Positions 52,620 to 64,000 of a DNA stretch of 64,000 nt are shown one piece after another. How positions within the stretch are numbered: the first letter of the stretch is position 1; each line of letters begins with the position of its first letter. The stretch comes from Phoebastria nigripes. Taxonomy: Eukaryota; Chordata; Aves; Procellariiformes; Diomedeidae. The translations under genes and the position numbers were made by a program. The notes under the pieces were generated by a model. It was given only the letters and a program-made list of their open reading frames with translations. It did no database searches and was not told the origin of the DNA. The stretch is from positions 702,657-766,656 of the forward strand of contig JAYKAV010001234.1 in assembly GCA_035582835.1 (NCBI GenBank). Direction: 5' to 3'.

Positions 52620-54340
52620 TCTAAAAAAAAAGAATCAGTTTTACCTTTATTTTTCCCAAAAGACAGTTGCCTGTTAAGGTTGTGTAAACTTTAACAGATA
52701 AGACGATCCATTTCAGTATATCTTTCTTCATCAAAGTGCTTTCTGATGCTTAAACTGAATCCCTGTCATTGTAACCTAGGCCCACTGATTCTTGTCTTAT
52801 CCATCACTAACATGAAAAGATTAATTAATTCAGCTTGTGATTCCATTATAAGACCCAAATCTTCTCCTACAAAACCACCTAAGCTTGTAGCGTCCCAACC
52901 TGTACTTCAGAAGCAACAATGGACTGCAGAAGTTAAAACCTTGCATTTATGATTCTCACTTGTATCCTACAATTTTCAGATAATGTTTTCAATTTCTCTA
53001 CATTATTTTGAATTCTGATCCTTTCCTCCCATATACTACCACTTCCAATTTTGTGGTATTTGCATATTTAGTAAGCATACCCCCTATTTCATCATCTAGT
53101 CATTAATGAAACATGAAGCACTACAAAATGGAGGATGACCACAAGAAATTAAGCTGATTCATTCCTCCTTCTATTTAACCAAATTATTGACAACCATTCT
53201 TCACCATTTTTTTTGGAGTATAGGTTTTCCAATTAGCTTTGTGTTTACTTTACAGTAATTTCATCTAGAACTAATGACCTTAGGAGAATTTCAATTAAAA
53301 AAACAATTAAAATATTTACGAAAATCTAAATATGGCATCAGCTGCTTTTCCTCTATCCACTAGACTCATTTATGTTCTGGAAGTAAATTGGAACTTTTAA
53401 AAATTGTTTATTCTGAACAAGTTCACAGTCAGTATTACTCACCTCCTTGTTGCAAATAATCGGATTTTTTTTTCTCTTCCAGCATTTTTTACAGGGAGAG
53501 GATGATTACTAGCCCCTCCTCCTCCATCACCTTTTTTAAAGGTGTAAAGTACGCTTGCCCTTTGCCAGTATTCTGGAACCTTACCCGTCTTTCCAATGAT
53601 TATCACTAACATGTCTGATATGGCTCCTCTAGACATCCCAAATGAAATGCATATCGTTCTAAACCCCCTGGAACTGATAACTACTTTATAAACTTCTCAC
53701 TCCTGTTCAGGTGTGACTCCTTTCTCTTTTCCACAGGTATTGTTAGCGATTTGACACAGTTTACCACCTTACCAGAGCTTGAGGGGGGCAAAAAGGACAT
53801 TAAATGCCATGTTATTTTCTTGCATCGTGTGCCAGTTGGTTTCCCCCTAGTATAAAAACTTTTCTTTAGTTTCCCAATTACTACCAGTTTATTTATATAA
53901 AACTGTTTCTTGATACAATTGACAATATTTGCTTGTTATATCTTAATTTGTGCATTGCCTTTCTAATTTTTCTATTTATCCATTTGTGCTAGTCTATTAT
54001 ACTTTTCTATACTTCTGTTGTTCTATACTTGCTCTTGGTAATCTTAATTTCCCTCTCTTTCACTCTAGTGACTGAAGGCAATGAAGAATTTATAATTTAT
54101 CCAACTTGGCCTCTTAGTGAGTATCTTGTGGTTTTGTTTTTAATTTACTGAAAGAGCTACCAATTCTCCTTACCTCTTTTTTCCCATCAAACTTGCTTCT
54201 CATGATATCTTATCTATCAAAATCAGTTTTTATCATTGTTCTTCCTCCTTCCTTTCCTAATGATGCTTGGTAAGTGAATGCTATCATTACCAAGTCAGTC
54301 TCAAACAAACTGCTTTCTATCTTCATATTCTCAACCGACT
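52620..54340 (-). mobile_element. Old CR1/L3-like LINE, antisense, RT and flanking regions
   Basis: The minus-strand frame 53636-53439 reads GKVPEYWQRASVLYTFKKGD, the well-known N-terminal CR1/L3 RT segment (usually VPEDWRRANVTPIFKKGDR). At about 53100-53025 the minus strand reads ttcattaatgactagatgat and then a degraded FADDTKL region. At 52890-52815 comes the 'gatttgggtcttataatgga' and 'atcacaagctgaattaat' block that normally encodes DLGVIVDHKLN. The order is correct for one element running from 54340 down to 52620. The upper border is uncertain. Confidence 0.78.
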
Positions 54341-55099
54341 TCGTACTAGGGTTTAGAACCAAATGTACACAAATCTGTCCTCTGACAATCTGCTTTGTTA
54401 AACAAAGAAAACAAAAAATCACAGAGATTTTATGAATTTCCTGCACAGTTTGTGTCCAGCTGTTTTCCTTTTCTAGCAGAGTTCTAGGCAATCGAAGTCT
54501 CTATTTTCAAGTTTAAAACTACTCATTCTTACCAATCTCATTTTCTGTCTGAACAAAGAATAAGCAATCATGAGGTGATGGCAGCATTATTTTGAAACTT
54601 GTCTATTTATTAGGAACTCTGGTAAACTTGTGGTATTTTTTTCAGATAGTTAAAAGAAATGGCTAAGACCTAGCAGTAACATAGCCAATAGTTGTGCTTT
54701 TCATGCACCTCTTAAATTCATCCTGAAGACACATACACAGATCAATAAATTTATAGAAAAACAAAACACATTTAATCGCCAGGTTTGAACATTTCTGATT
54801 TTTGCAAATGCCTCCAGCCATTTGTGTCTTGTAACCCCTTTCACTTAAAAGTGCTAAGTGTTTCTGACATTCTGCTGGACTTGTGTTGCTAAATGACAGC
54901 TTCAATCTAGTGGCAACTCCAGCACTGAGCTCTGTGGCAGAATTCTGACAACATACTTTCCCACAATTTCAAAAGTAATGTAAATTTTTAAAAAGTGTTC
55001 CATCATATTAGTTAAAATCACGAACATTGTCATAAGGAAAGGGCAATTTGGTTTCCTTCAGGAGTAAAGCAACGATTTCTGACAAATGCTGCGCATCGT

Positions 55100-55240
55100 G
55101 AAGCCACTAGTATTTAGCTTCATATTGAGTAACCTGGAGAAACAGGATGTACAAGGCCTCAAAGCACAACAGTTCTGACAAAGAGATGAATATAGTAGTC
55201 ATACAGTAGTCACAAATATACTTAGCAATGAAAAACAAGA
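55100..55240 (+). mobile_element. Weak CR1-like RT remnant
   Basis: The sequence ctagtatttagcttcatatt followed by gagtaacctggagaaacagg resembles the CR1 RT stretch 'gtattcaacatcttcataaa' 'tgacctggagaa'. Only about 60 bp align convincingly by eye, so it may be chance or a remnant of a very old copy. Confidence 0.3.
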
Positions 55241-56431
55241 GCTAAAAAAGGTTGCTCAAATTTTAAAATTTACCAAGAAAAGCAATGCTAAGTCTAATGA
55301 CTGTATAAAATGCCTGAATTTGTTGTCACAGATAGGAAAGTCTAATGTGTTACCTCGTCCATTGTTCTGCTAATACAAGACTGTTTTCTATGGTACATTT
55401 AACATTCTACAATCCTGCAAATATGAGAAAGTAATTGAGCTCTCACAACTACTCCCACAAGATTATTTTACAACATAAAACTCATTGCTCATTTGAGAGC
55501 CCATTAAGTATTTTGCCGGGAGTAAGGAGGATTCTCTCCCTGGGTTTTTGTTAAATAACAAAACCAAACCCAAAACCACATAAAAAAACCCTGAACCAAG
55601 AAAAAAACCACCAAATTTAAGTTAAAAAAATAACAGGTTTTCAGCTGTTTTGGTTCCTGAAATTGCCTTCTGACTATGAACTAGATGTGATTAGACAGCA
55701 CTGTCTTCCTGAATCTACAAACTAAAGCAACAGTGAAGTGTGAACTGACTAATGGTCATGTCCTGATACCAGCACAGATCTGAGCAGCAAACTGTGCTGT
55801 GGACATTTTCTTCAGGACTAGGATGGATGACATAATCAGACTACTCTGACAATCAAATATTAGCTATTTGCTGTACTACAAGTATTCAGAGTAAAAAAAT
55901 CTTCAGAATGAATCACAGAGTAATAAAGCAATCCTGTTAGCAACTTATCTTGCATTCTCCAAGTCGTTACTGATTGAATTATGTACTGAGTTATTTCTAT
56001 ACTGTATTTGAAGGAAAACTGCTGTAATAGCACCAAACTCTCCTCAGACTATGGCAAATCAGGAACAAACATTAAAAATTAGTACTATAGAGTGATGTAC
56101 TTCAATATTTCTTATGTAACAATTCTTATTTCTTTCCACAAAATCCAGTTACATGGTGCAAATAATCCAAAACAGCAACAGCATATAGCCTGTTTACAAA
56201 ACATGCCTTTGTTTTAGGGAGAAGTACATCTTGCATATCAAAAAACCCCACCTAGACACGGATGTATCACTCCCTAATCTTAGATAGCTGAAAGCCAAAA
56301 ACATTTCAAAAAAGAAAATTAAAAGTTTACTGGAAGTGAGTGAAACTGTAACAATATTTATGTAGAAAAAACACTATTTTCTTTGGAAGTTATGAAGCTA
56401 AGAAGTTGGATTAAAGTCATTGCTGGGCATT

Positions 56432-56461
56432 TTTTGTTTGTTTGTTTGTTTGTTTGTTTGT
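56432..56461. repeat. TTTG tetranucleotide repeat
   Basis: About seven units of tttg followed by a T run containing one N. A simple repeat. Confidence 0.95.
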
Positions 56462-57424
56462 TTTTNTTTTTTAAATAAAGTAGCATCTCAGGAAAGGTCT
56501 TTGTTCATTTTCCACTGAACATTACATGCTGTTTCTCCCTTTACAGTTACATCATGATCCAAAACAAAGTTAACTGTATTACAAAGTCCTACTAACAAAG
56601 AAGAATCCAAACGCAGTTAAATTGTGAAATGTATTAGTGGCTTTACAGTTCATTAATGGCACAATTCACATTTCTAAAACAACTTTAACTTTGCTATGTA
56701 TAACTGCACTAGTGACTAATAACGATCGAAGTTGGAACCCACTGCAATGAAGGAATTGTACTACTTTTCCTGAAAATCCTAACATTCTTACTCAAATGTA
56801 CCACATATGTTTTCTAAGGGACATTGCCACACAACAGAGATGGCCTTAATGTTCAAGGATTAGTTTTGCTTAAATTAACTTATTCACTGGTTTCACCTCC
56901 TCCCCTTTTCTGTGAGCTCCAAAGTCTTTGAAGCAGGGCAAAGATGTTTATTATCTATGCAACTCCTAGAAGCAGACTTTTCGCTTAAGTATTCTTCATC
57001 TGCATCTGCAGACTCTCCCAAAAGAATCAAACAGTGGCTCTCATGGACTTTCTGGACTCACGCAAACTGTTGATGGACTCCAGGCTCGAGAAGTTTTAAT
57101 TAATGGAAGAAGTATGCTGATCAACACTAGATCCTACAACAGGAAGCAGTTCTATTTCTCCCAGCACGTTAATAATTGCTGTTCGAAGTAACAATCAAGT
57201 AACCCAAAAGCACGTTAATCTGCTAGCCTTCATTATACGTCAATAAAATTTGCCAGGACATCTGCCTGGCTCATGGTGCTTTCAAATGCATAGACCTCTG
57301 CAGGATATCACCAAGTTAATCTCTGGAGCTTCCAAGATTTTGTATTATTTCCCATCTGATGGAATTCAACAGTATACTTGCAAAAGGCAGTGGCAAACTG
57401 CAGATTATGTAATATAACATCTGC

Positions 57425-57850
57425 AGAATACATGCCGTAACCAGAGGTCTAGAAAACGTGACCTATAAAGAAAAACTGAAAGAAATGGGGTTCTTTAGCC
57501 TAAGGAAGAGAAGACTGAATGGGACTTAACAAGTCTTCAACTACATAAAGGGTGCTGCCAATAGGCAGGAGTAATCTGTTTCTCTGTGGACATGACAGGA
57601 AGATGTGAAGCTTAACCTGCAGCAAGAAATCTCTATGTCTAAGACCACCATTAATAAAACTTCCAAACTGTAAGAACAGTGAACTGAGCAAAAAGATTGC
57701 CTGGGTAGGCTGTGGAGTCTTAACCACTGAAGATTTTTAGAAACAGAGAAGAAATTGTCATAAATGACAGAGACAGTTGATCCTGACATTAAGCAGGAGA
57801 ATGGACTGGATGACCTCTTAAGATTTTCCAGCCCTATTTTTCTTTAATTC
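57425..57850 (+). mobile_element. CR1 LINE, 5'-truncated 3' part
   Basis: This follows the CR1 3' order. It has 'ttctttagcctaaggaagag' and 'aagactgaatgggactt', then 'caactacataaagggtgctg', then 'attgcctgggtaggctgtgg' and 'agtctt'. It ends 'aatggactggatgacctctt' and 'ccagccctatttttcttt'. It is about 425 bp, plus orientation, moderately diverged. Two minus-strand ORFs overlapping it (57500-57789) are only shadows. Confidence 0.88.
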
Positions 57851-58317
57851 TACAAACAAAAGAAAAAAGATTATTACTACTTCACTCAATACTACTATAC
57901 TGATTTTAGCAACAAAGACCAAAGTTTAAAAGGATTCTCATTAGCTGTATACGATGGATCTGGTTTTTTCACAACTTCTTTTGCTGCTTCTGAAACAATA
58001 AATTTTAAAACCAAGAAAATTGTAGGAGGAAACAACATTCAAAGTTATCTTCTCCAGTTTTCATACCATGTGACTTTGTAAATAGAAATTAAAATGTATA
58101 GCAGCATGCTATTTCTGAAAGAAAGTTGGTTCATTCTTACTAAACTCAGGGTACTAGAGACACTGACTATTCTGGTGGTTAGGGTGCAAATGAAAAAGAC
58201 ATTCAGCTTATGACACTATTCTAATCAAGAAAATATGTAAGAGTAAAGAACAAAAACTTTTTCCCTTCTTTCCCTCCCAAAGTGAAAATTCAGAGGNATC
58301 TCTCACAGATTTCTTAC

Positions 58318-58402
58318 CATTTTATAAAGATCTGAAACACTGATCTGATCTGAATCCACAACCTCAAAGTCCTTCCGAGGAACTAAATCTAGGCCCAAAT
58401 GT
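58318..58402 (-). CDS. DOCK3: DOCK3 exon (first in window), 85 nt
   Basis: The acceptor is ttttgcag and the donor is ATG|gtaaga. The exon begins with one base that completes a codon from the unseen upstream exon, followed by 28 codons starting HLGLDLVPRKDFEVVDSDQ and ending SDLYKM, so it leaves in phase 0. The LVPRKDFEVVDSDQISVSDLYKM stretch is typical of DOCK3/DOCK4 just after the SH3-proximal helical region, at about residue 156 of the human protein from memory. The preceding exon, expected to encode a segment like EVKRHITVRLDWGNE, was looked for up to 64000 and not found. The intron on its 5' side is therefore at least 5.6 kb. Confidence 0.93.
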
Positions 58403-59041
58403 CTGCAAAAGAGAAGGAAGGAACAATGGTAAGTATAATACATTAGAGTGTTCACTATTATCTACTACATGTGCTTACTCAAGGGCAAGGACACAAGAAA
58501 TACTAAACTATTTAAGACTTTTTGCAACGGTTAATCATTAAACAGATAATCCTTCTAAATAAAATTAAATGCAAATATCAAACAAAAAACCACTTAATTT
58601 GTTACTTTTTGTTCACTGACTTCAGTGGAGCTATGGCAATTAATGCTGGTTGAAGCTTTTGGCCAATATGTTGGTGCAGTATCCAGAACAAGTTAGTTTC
58701 ATACACGGAAATGCAGTAGGCAAATAAAGTTAGTACTCTGGTTTCTGCTGCAGTATTTGAGTAGGTTCCTTAACAGCATAATGAAAAAGTTCCATTAGTA
58801 AACCTGTTCAAATGTGCAAATAGATACTGCACCTTGGGAAGCTGCTTTGAAATTCCTCGTGTTCATGCAACTAAACCCCTGACTTTATCACTGTATAAAC
58901 ATAGTATTTTTTAATAATAAATAATAACTGCAATATCAACAAGAACTTTAATCTGTATTTGTAACATACAGATACAAAAAACCCTTTTAATTACTCTGAA
59001 CTGAAATTATATTTTGGCTCAAATCAAATATATAAACTATT

Positions 59042-59073
59042 TAAAAAAAAAAAAAAAAAAAANAAAAAAAAAG
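59042..59073. repeat. Poly-A run with one N
   Basis: About 32 A residues interrupted by a single N at 59063, preceded by actattt. No element body was recognised next to it. Confidence 0.9.
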
Positions 59074-61347
59074 TATACCAGTGCAAAGAGGACGACTAGT
59101 TAAGAAATCCTGTAGTAAAGAAGGCAGTTCAGGTTACAGCTGCATGTGAGTAGTAGACAGAATAAGCTATTTTGCATCCAGACAAATAAATGAACAACTA
59201 TTAACAATTAATTAATAATTGTAGACTGCAGAACAAGACAACCTAAAAGGTATCAAAACCCAACTTTTGCTCTGTAGGTCTTCAGGTTCTGAGGCATAAA
59301 GAGTTCCAAGCATTACAATAAAAAGCTATTCCAAACACACATATTAGGAGTGAAATTAAAGAAACACATGAATGAACCATTTTCCTGCTTTCATCTTACG
59401 TAACTTGGATACTTCATTTACAGATATTTTATATTGAAATTCTTAATAGTCTTAAAGAAAAAATATTCAGAAGAGGTGCCCTCATGGACTACCTTTGCAC
59501 TCTTTCTGTCACTAACTATAAAAGAAAAGCAAAAGTCAATTTAATTTTGTAATCAGAGAGGGAAACATTCTGCACAGACTTGTTCCTCATGGCAACTGAA
59601 AAATTTTATTTGAAAAAACCTCTCAGGTACCACAGAATAATTGTATGGTGCAATAAACAAAAGCCTCCAGGCAATACAGTNTCTCTTTCTGAGCAATTAA
59701 CTTAAAACAACAGCAAGGAAGAACCAGTGGTCTGTACGAAGCCCAGTTATCTTTGCTGACCACTGTACTTTTATTAATTTCCCATAAGTTTCCCAACTCC
59801 ATAATTCTTTTTGAAACTTTGCTTAATCAGGTTATCCTTCTTTAATTACATCCCTAAACCATCATATCTCAAAAATATAGTTCAGCCCTAGTCCACTTGC
59901 TGGCAAACAACTGTTAGGCAGTACTATAATTGCCATTAAAATATTGTACTGACAAACTGGAATTTCCACATTCTTAGTTCTTTGCCAAAACCAATTATAT
60001 TTTCAATAGAAAAAGGAACAATTTTCCTTCTTCAATGCAGTTTTCATGCCAAATACCAGCTTCTAAACTCTAAGGCTAAATTGTGAAAGTGATGGTTATA
60101 TACCTTTTACACACTTTGTTTTGATTAAACCTATCAAACACAAGTTATCTCTGGCCCAAGACCAGTATCTGAAAACTGCAGCTGCAATGATGAAAATTGC
60201 TTTATCATTTACCAAATGAAAAAGATTAAAATAAGAATACACTAGGTAATCCTTAACTGCAGCTGCCATTTGAGCCTACTTATAATAGGAAGTCCAAAAA
60301 TATAATAGAAAAAAAAAAAAAAAGGTAACAGGTAAAAATAGTAATATTCAAGGAGTCCATGTAAAAGTTTTTTTGACAAATCTGAATATCTAAACCGCCT
60401 CCAAAATACCTGGTCACTCATATGTGTACACACACCCACCCCTGAAGTATATTCATGAAGGAATTTCTCCTCAACATACAGATATTAACAAATCATTAAG
60501 AAATTATTTTCTAATGACATTATCAAAACCACTTTTAAGTGCATTACAGTTACAAAGCACTATTAAAGTTTTACAGAAAAAAACTGTCAAAGCTAATCAT
60601 AGCCTGATATTGTTGTATTCTCATAATTTCAACTCTCTAGAGAACTGAGGTCAAACAGTGTGGTTGGACTCATTACTCAATACATGACAAAGGTATTATC
60701 TTCTACTTAATAATGTTCAACACAACTGCAGTAGCATCCTTGTGAAACTTATCTGATATCCTATTTTTATTTAAATCCCTTAACACCATGGATTTCCAGC
60801 CCAGAAGATTCTCATTCTCTAATACTATGTTAATCCTGCACAATACTTGCTCCCAGCAAATAAAGGTACCTTTTGCTTTAGTACTAACATGCTGTCATTT
60901 ATTGTGCAGGTGGAAGTTCAGGTTTATGCATTTAATTTGTATCAATTATTTTTTGTCCGCGAAGGACTGACAACATAATGCTTGAAATGGCAAGGATAGT
61001 CAGTGGCCCACTTTCACTCTCTATTATCAAATATTGTGGGAATTTAAGAGCACCAGCTGCCAAGCAGTATTTCTCCAAAACATAGCATGCATAAAAATTA
61101 GATAATGTGCTGGTTTGTTTATTTGACAGTTCCTTTCTCCACAATACTTTCTTTTGCAAGCAAATTCATGTGCTATTTTATTCTGCCTTAACATTGAACT
61201 GCCTTTCAAAAATATTTCCCAAGAATACCTACAAAATATCCCCAAGCCTATCAAGGACGTCTTGACAGCATATGGCTGGGATAACTCCAGCTGACATTTA
61301 GATATTCCTCCTCTTCCACATAGAAGTCTTTAGAATTTCCCTTTCTT

Positions 61348-61363
61348 GGGGGGGGGGGGGGGG
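61348..61363. repeat. Poly-G run of 16
   Basis: An uninterrupted G tract in otherwise AT-rich intron. It is likely length-variable and a sequencing-error hotspot. Confidence 0.95.
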
Positions 61364-64000
61364 CAAGGGGAGAGGAAATCCACCACCCAAAATCTCTAGA
61401 TACTTTTCTCTTAAGTAATATGAAGACAAGCCGATTTTCAAAAATACTAGCATTTTTAATACTGAAAGGGATGAACATACAACTCTACTTCAGGTTAACT
61501 GGGCTTCTAGAGAAAATCAACCTGGTTTTAATGGTCATTTCAAAGAATGATCTTAATTTCTCATATTTTCATGTATTTGTAATACAAATGCTATACCATT
61601 TGGAATTCATAAAACCACAAGTCATAACAACTCTTCCCAGAAGAACCTTGCAGAAATATGTCATTTGACAGAAAATGTCTTTAAGATGCACATCCAAACT
61701 TGAAGAACAGATTGGGAGAACTCATCACTTCTCTAGAGTGTGCAAGATCTCATCCCCCTTGCTCCAAAAACGTGCACTTTACCTTTACTCTTTTCAGCTT
61801 TAATTTTGCAGCCACCAATTTTCCTTGTATACCTTCTCTCTCTCTCTCCATCAAAGCCTCATTTAATATCATTCATATTTCTCTTACACAAATACATTTA
61901 TAAAGGTGGTGAAGGGAAAGGAAACGATCCTGACAGCGACTCACGTAAATGATGTGCAGACTTTATAAAAAGACTTCAAAGGAAATACAACACAGAAATC
62001 CGTGGAAAATGAAATATATGAAAAACATGTTTGTGAAAATTAGACTCTGGTAATACAACTTGATACTTTTCTTTGACAGAATTAAGTTATTTTGTATACA
62101 AAGAAACTGCAGTGGCTGTAATCNATAAAGAAATTATTAAAGCACTGATGTAACGCTACACAGGAAATTATTTCTTAAAATGAAGGTGATGAGATGAAGG
62201 TAAGTAATCTTAGTAAGGAACTGATTAAGGGGAACAGCAGCAAATACTGCTGAGCATGGAAGTACCAGACTACAGAGAGAGGTTATTAAGGTTTTCCTCA
62301 AAGACTGACATCCAAGAGAGTTCCTTACAGTTTTAATCCCTATTCAATCATTACTACAGGCATATTCAGGAGAGGGAAAAAATATTATATATTTAGACAG
62401 AAATGGCAACTATTCTTTCTGCAACCNTCTTAAAGGCATTTCATTATGGTTGTTTAAATTGTTCACTCCTATTTTGATAACCTTTGATGAAACAATGATA
62501 ACTACTGTAAAAAGAATTTCTTTAATTCTCAAACTGATTTCCAGATATTATGACCTCATATGTACATTTAATACATATCTCCAAATGCATTTTACAAACT
62601 TTAAGCTAACTGTTGCAACAGTACCAGGAATTATTATTCCTTTTATGTCACGAAAAATGTGACAAGAGGGTAAGTCACTCAAAGTCCAAAAATAATCTTC
62701 TAAGGATGTGAGCACTGAAATCTAGGACTTTTTGAGTTTTAAGACTATGCTTACTTCATTGGATCACACTATTCCCTCTACAGTGTTACACGTTAGTAGT
62801 TAGTAGGTACTAACGTTGCATCTGCCACTGGCTTTTCGACTACAATTTTGAGGTAAGAAAAAGACCATGACTTTAAAACAGTGTTTCATTTTATTTGTAC
62901 GACAGTGTGAAACATTTATTTCTAACATTTTTTCCCATTTTTCTTTTTAAACACTCATTTGTAACTTTTGGCTATCTGTGGATCTTTCTGTGCAGAATTT
63001 ATGGCAACTATTTGGAAAATCTCTTTTAATGCCATGATTTTAATAACATTTTATGTGAAAAAGAATAACCTTTGACTAAAAAGAAACATAGACCCACAAA
63101 CTCATCTTGTTTATGGTTTTCACTTGTCCAAAATCTCGAAGTATTGGTGGCTCCCCCTTCCCTACTCTGTTTCTGAGCCTAAACATAGAGTATCTATCCC
63201 ACATTTATAGGGAAGGAAGTATCTTCCCTCAGTACAAAAGGGCAAGTGATTGTGCTCAGAAACTTGGATGCTTTCTGTTAAGCTCCTGGCAGATATTATA
63301 TTCACCTGAAAGAATCAATCCTGAAGATCATTTAAGATGACCTCTGATTTTTAAGTTAAATTGCTTTGAAGAAATCTTCATCTGCCTTTTTGGTAAATAA
63401 GGTATGCACATACTGCTGCAATTAATTTTTTGCACTGGAGCAGAAGCAGAGCATTCACATTTCAAATAGAAGCTCTGTAAGGCAGATTCCTTCATCTGTT
63501 TTTCATGCAAAAGACTCTAGAATGAAACATTTTTTTGTTATTAAAAAATTGAATTCTGGTTTCCCATTCTAAGCACTAGTAGAAGTTGCAAAACTGCCCC
63601 ATTCATTTAAAAAAACTTAAACAAATATTTCAAAATCAAGTTTCTATTTTACTTGCAGCATGATTTAAAATGAGATGATGAATTGCAGACTTCAGTTTTA
63701 TAANGTTTGTTTCCTGCTCTACAAATTTTTCCTTGTTATTTACAGACCACTGGACACTTCCAATAGCATTTCAGACTTCAATATTCTAATAAATCGTATT
63801 AGAGTGAAACATTCTTAAAAAATACAAATTTTTGTAACATTCTGTACAAAACCTAGCAAGATATGCAGGAAAAAAGACAGTATATGAGATTTCAGCTGTG
63901 CAAAAATACACAGAAAGATGCTTAAAACTGAAAGTCTAAAACCACTAAGATGTTTATCCGAAGGTAGTAAATTCTGCTCTTTTGAGCAATTGGGAAATAC

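Larger units (their letters stand above)
49788..58317 (-). other. DOCK3: DOCK3 intron, 8530 nt, LINE-rich
   Basis: This intron carries the densest repeat load in the window: a plus-strand CR1 (51415-52580), a tail-to-tail older minus-strand CR1/L3-like element (52620-54340), a weak plus-strand CR1 remnant (about 55100-55240), a TTTG repeat (56432-56461) and another plus-strand CR1 end (57425-57850). Sequence at 49788-51400 and 55300-57400 was not assigned. Confidence 0.85.
6112..58402 (-). other. DOCK3: DOCK3 gene, internal part (8 coding exons and 7 complete introns)
   Basis: DOCK3 (MOCA) belongs to the DOCK-B group of atypical guanine nucleotide exchange factors. It activates RAC1 in neurons, acting at the membrane and cytoskeleton with ELMO and WAVE partners (family knowledge). 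Eight minus-strand exons at 58402-58318, 49787-49746, 48471-48317, 26392-26311, 19703-19643, 17470-17323, 9524-9436 and 6237-6112 join in one open frame of 788 nt. Every acceptor is AG and every donor is GT, and all junction phases agree. The encoded part is the DOCK N-terminal region between the SH3 part and DHR-1. DOCK3 is preferred over DOCK4 because of segments such as RRENPMIFNRG, LLNDSKKGPPHLHYRRPYG and SSKDMKRDLYIVAHVIRIG, which I recall as DOCK3-type. The start codon, SH3 exons, DHR-1 and catalytic DHR-2 lie outside the window. No frameshift or stop is seen. Confidence 0.93.
58403..64000 (-). other. DOCK3: DOCK3 intron 5' of the first visible exon (incomplete, at least 5598 nt)
   Basis: This AT-rich sequence has no recognised exon. 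It includes an A run interrupted by one N (59042-59073) and a G run (61348-61363). Single Ns are near 59682, 62124, 62427 and 63704. No promoter, CpG-island-like stretch or start codon context was found, which fits an internal intron of a long gene. Confidence 0.7.

Noticed and set aside
4345..63704. About 30 isolated N calls as a possible signal
   Set aside because: They are scattered without pattern and best explained as unresolved bases in a draft assembly.
58403..64000. Search for the upstream DOCK3 exon (EVKRHITVRLDWGNE-like) and SH3 exons
   Set aside because: No matching codons next to splice sites were seen, so the exons are taken to lie beyond the window.
1..64000. CRISPR arrays, tRNA or rRNA genes, phage or operon-like systems
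   Set aside because: No regularly spaced repeats, no cloverleaf or rRNA signatures, and no closely packed ORFs. The DNA is clearly vertebrate intron.

Overview
The window is vertebrate nuclear DNA, most likely from a bird (a crocodilian or turtle is less likely). It is AT-rich, has no compact ORFs, and is almost entirely intron. Its recognisable repeats are nearly all CR1-type LINEs. About 30 isolated N calls plus one 32-N gap indicate a draft assembly.

One gene is recognised. Eight exons on the minus strand (58402 down to 6112) splice together with GT-AG borders and matching phases into an open 788-nt reading frame of about 262 codons. The translation matches DOCK3 (MOCA), a neuronal RAC1 exchange factor, better than its paralogue DOCK4; this rests on remembered family sequences. 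From my recollection of the human protein, the exons cover roughly residues 156-418. That is the DOCK N-terminal region after the SH3 part and up to the edge of the DHR-1 (C2-like) domain. The start codon and SH3 exons should lie beyond 64000. The DHR-1, armadillo and DHR-2 exons should lie before position 1. Exon sizes in transcript order are 85, 42, 155, 82, 61, 148, 89 and 126 nt. The complete introns measure 8530, 1274, 21924, 6607, 2172, 7798 and 3198 nt.

The introns hold LINE debris. Plus-strand CR1 pieces lie at 1-88, 11518-11995, 51415-52580 and 57425-57850. Older minus-strand CR1/L3-like pieces lie at 13255-13745, 45200-46045 and 52620-54340, with endonuclease and reverse-transcriptase remnants still readable in the last two. 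A possible solo LTR lies at about 10350-10960. There is a near-exact 195-bp duplication on both sides of the N gap at 41131-41162, several perfect inverted repeats, and simple repeats. I found no rRNA, tRNA, CRISPR array, prokaryotic operon or second protein-coding gene, and no clear new biological system. The best leads are the 42-nt symmetric exon, the perfect 17-bp hairpin next to a CR1 3' end, the nested inverted repeats near 47.4 kb, and the unexplained block near 24.3-25.0 kb.
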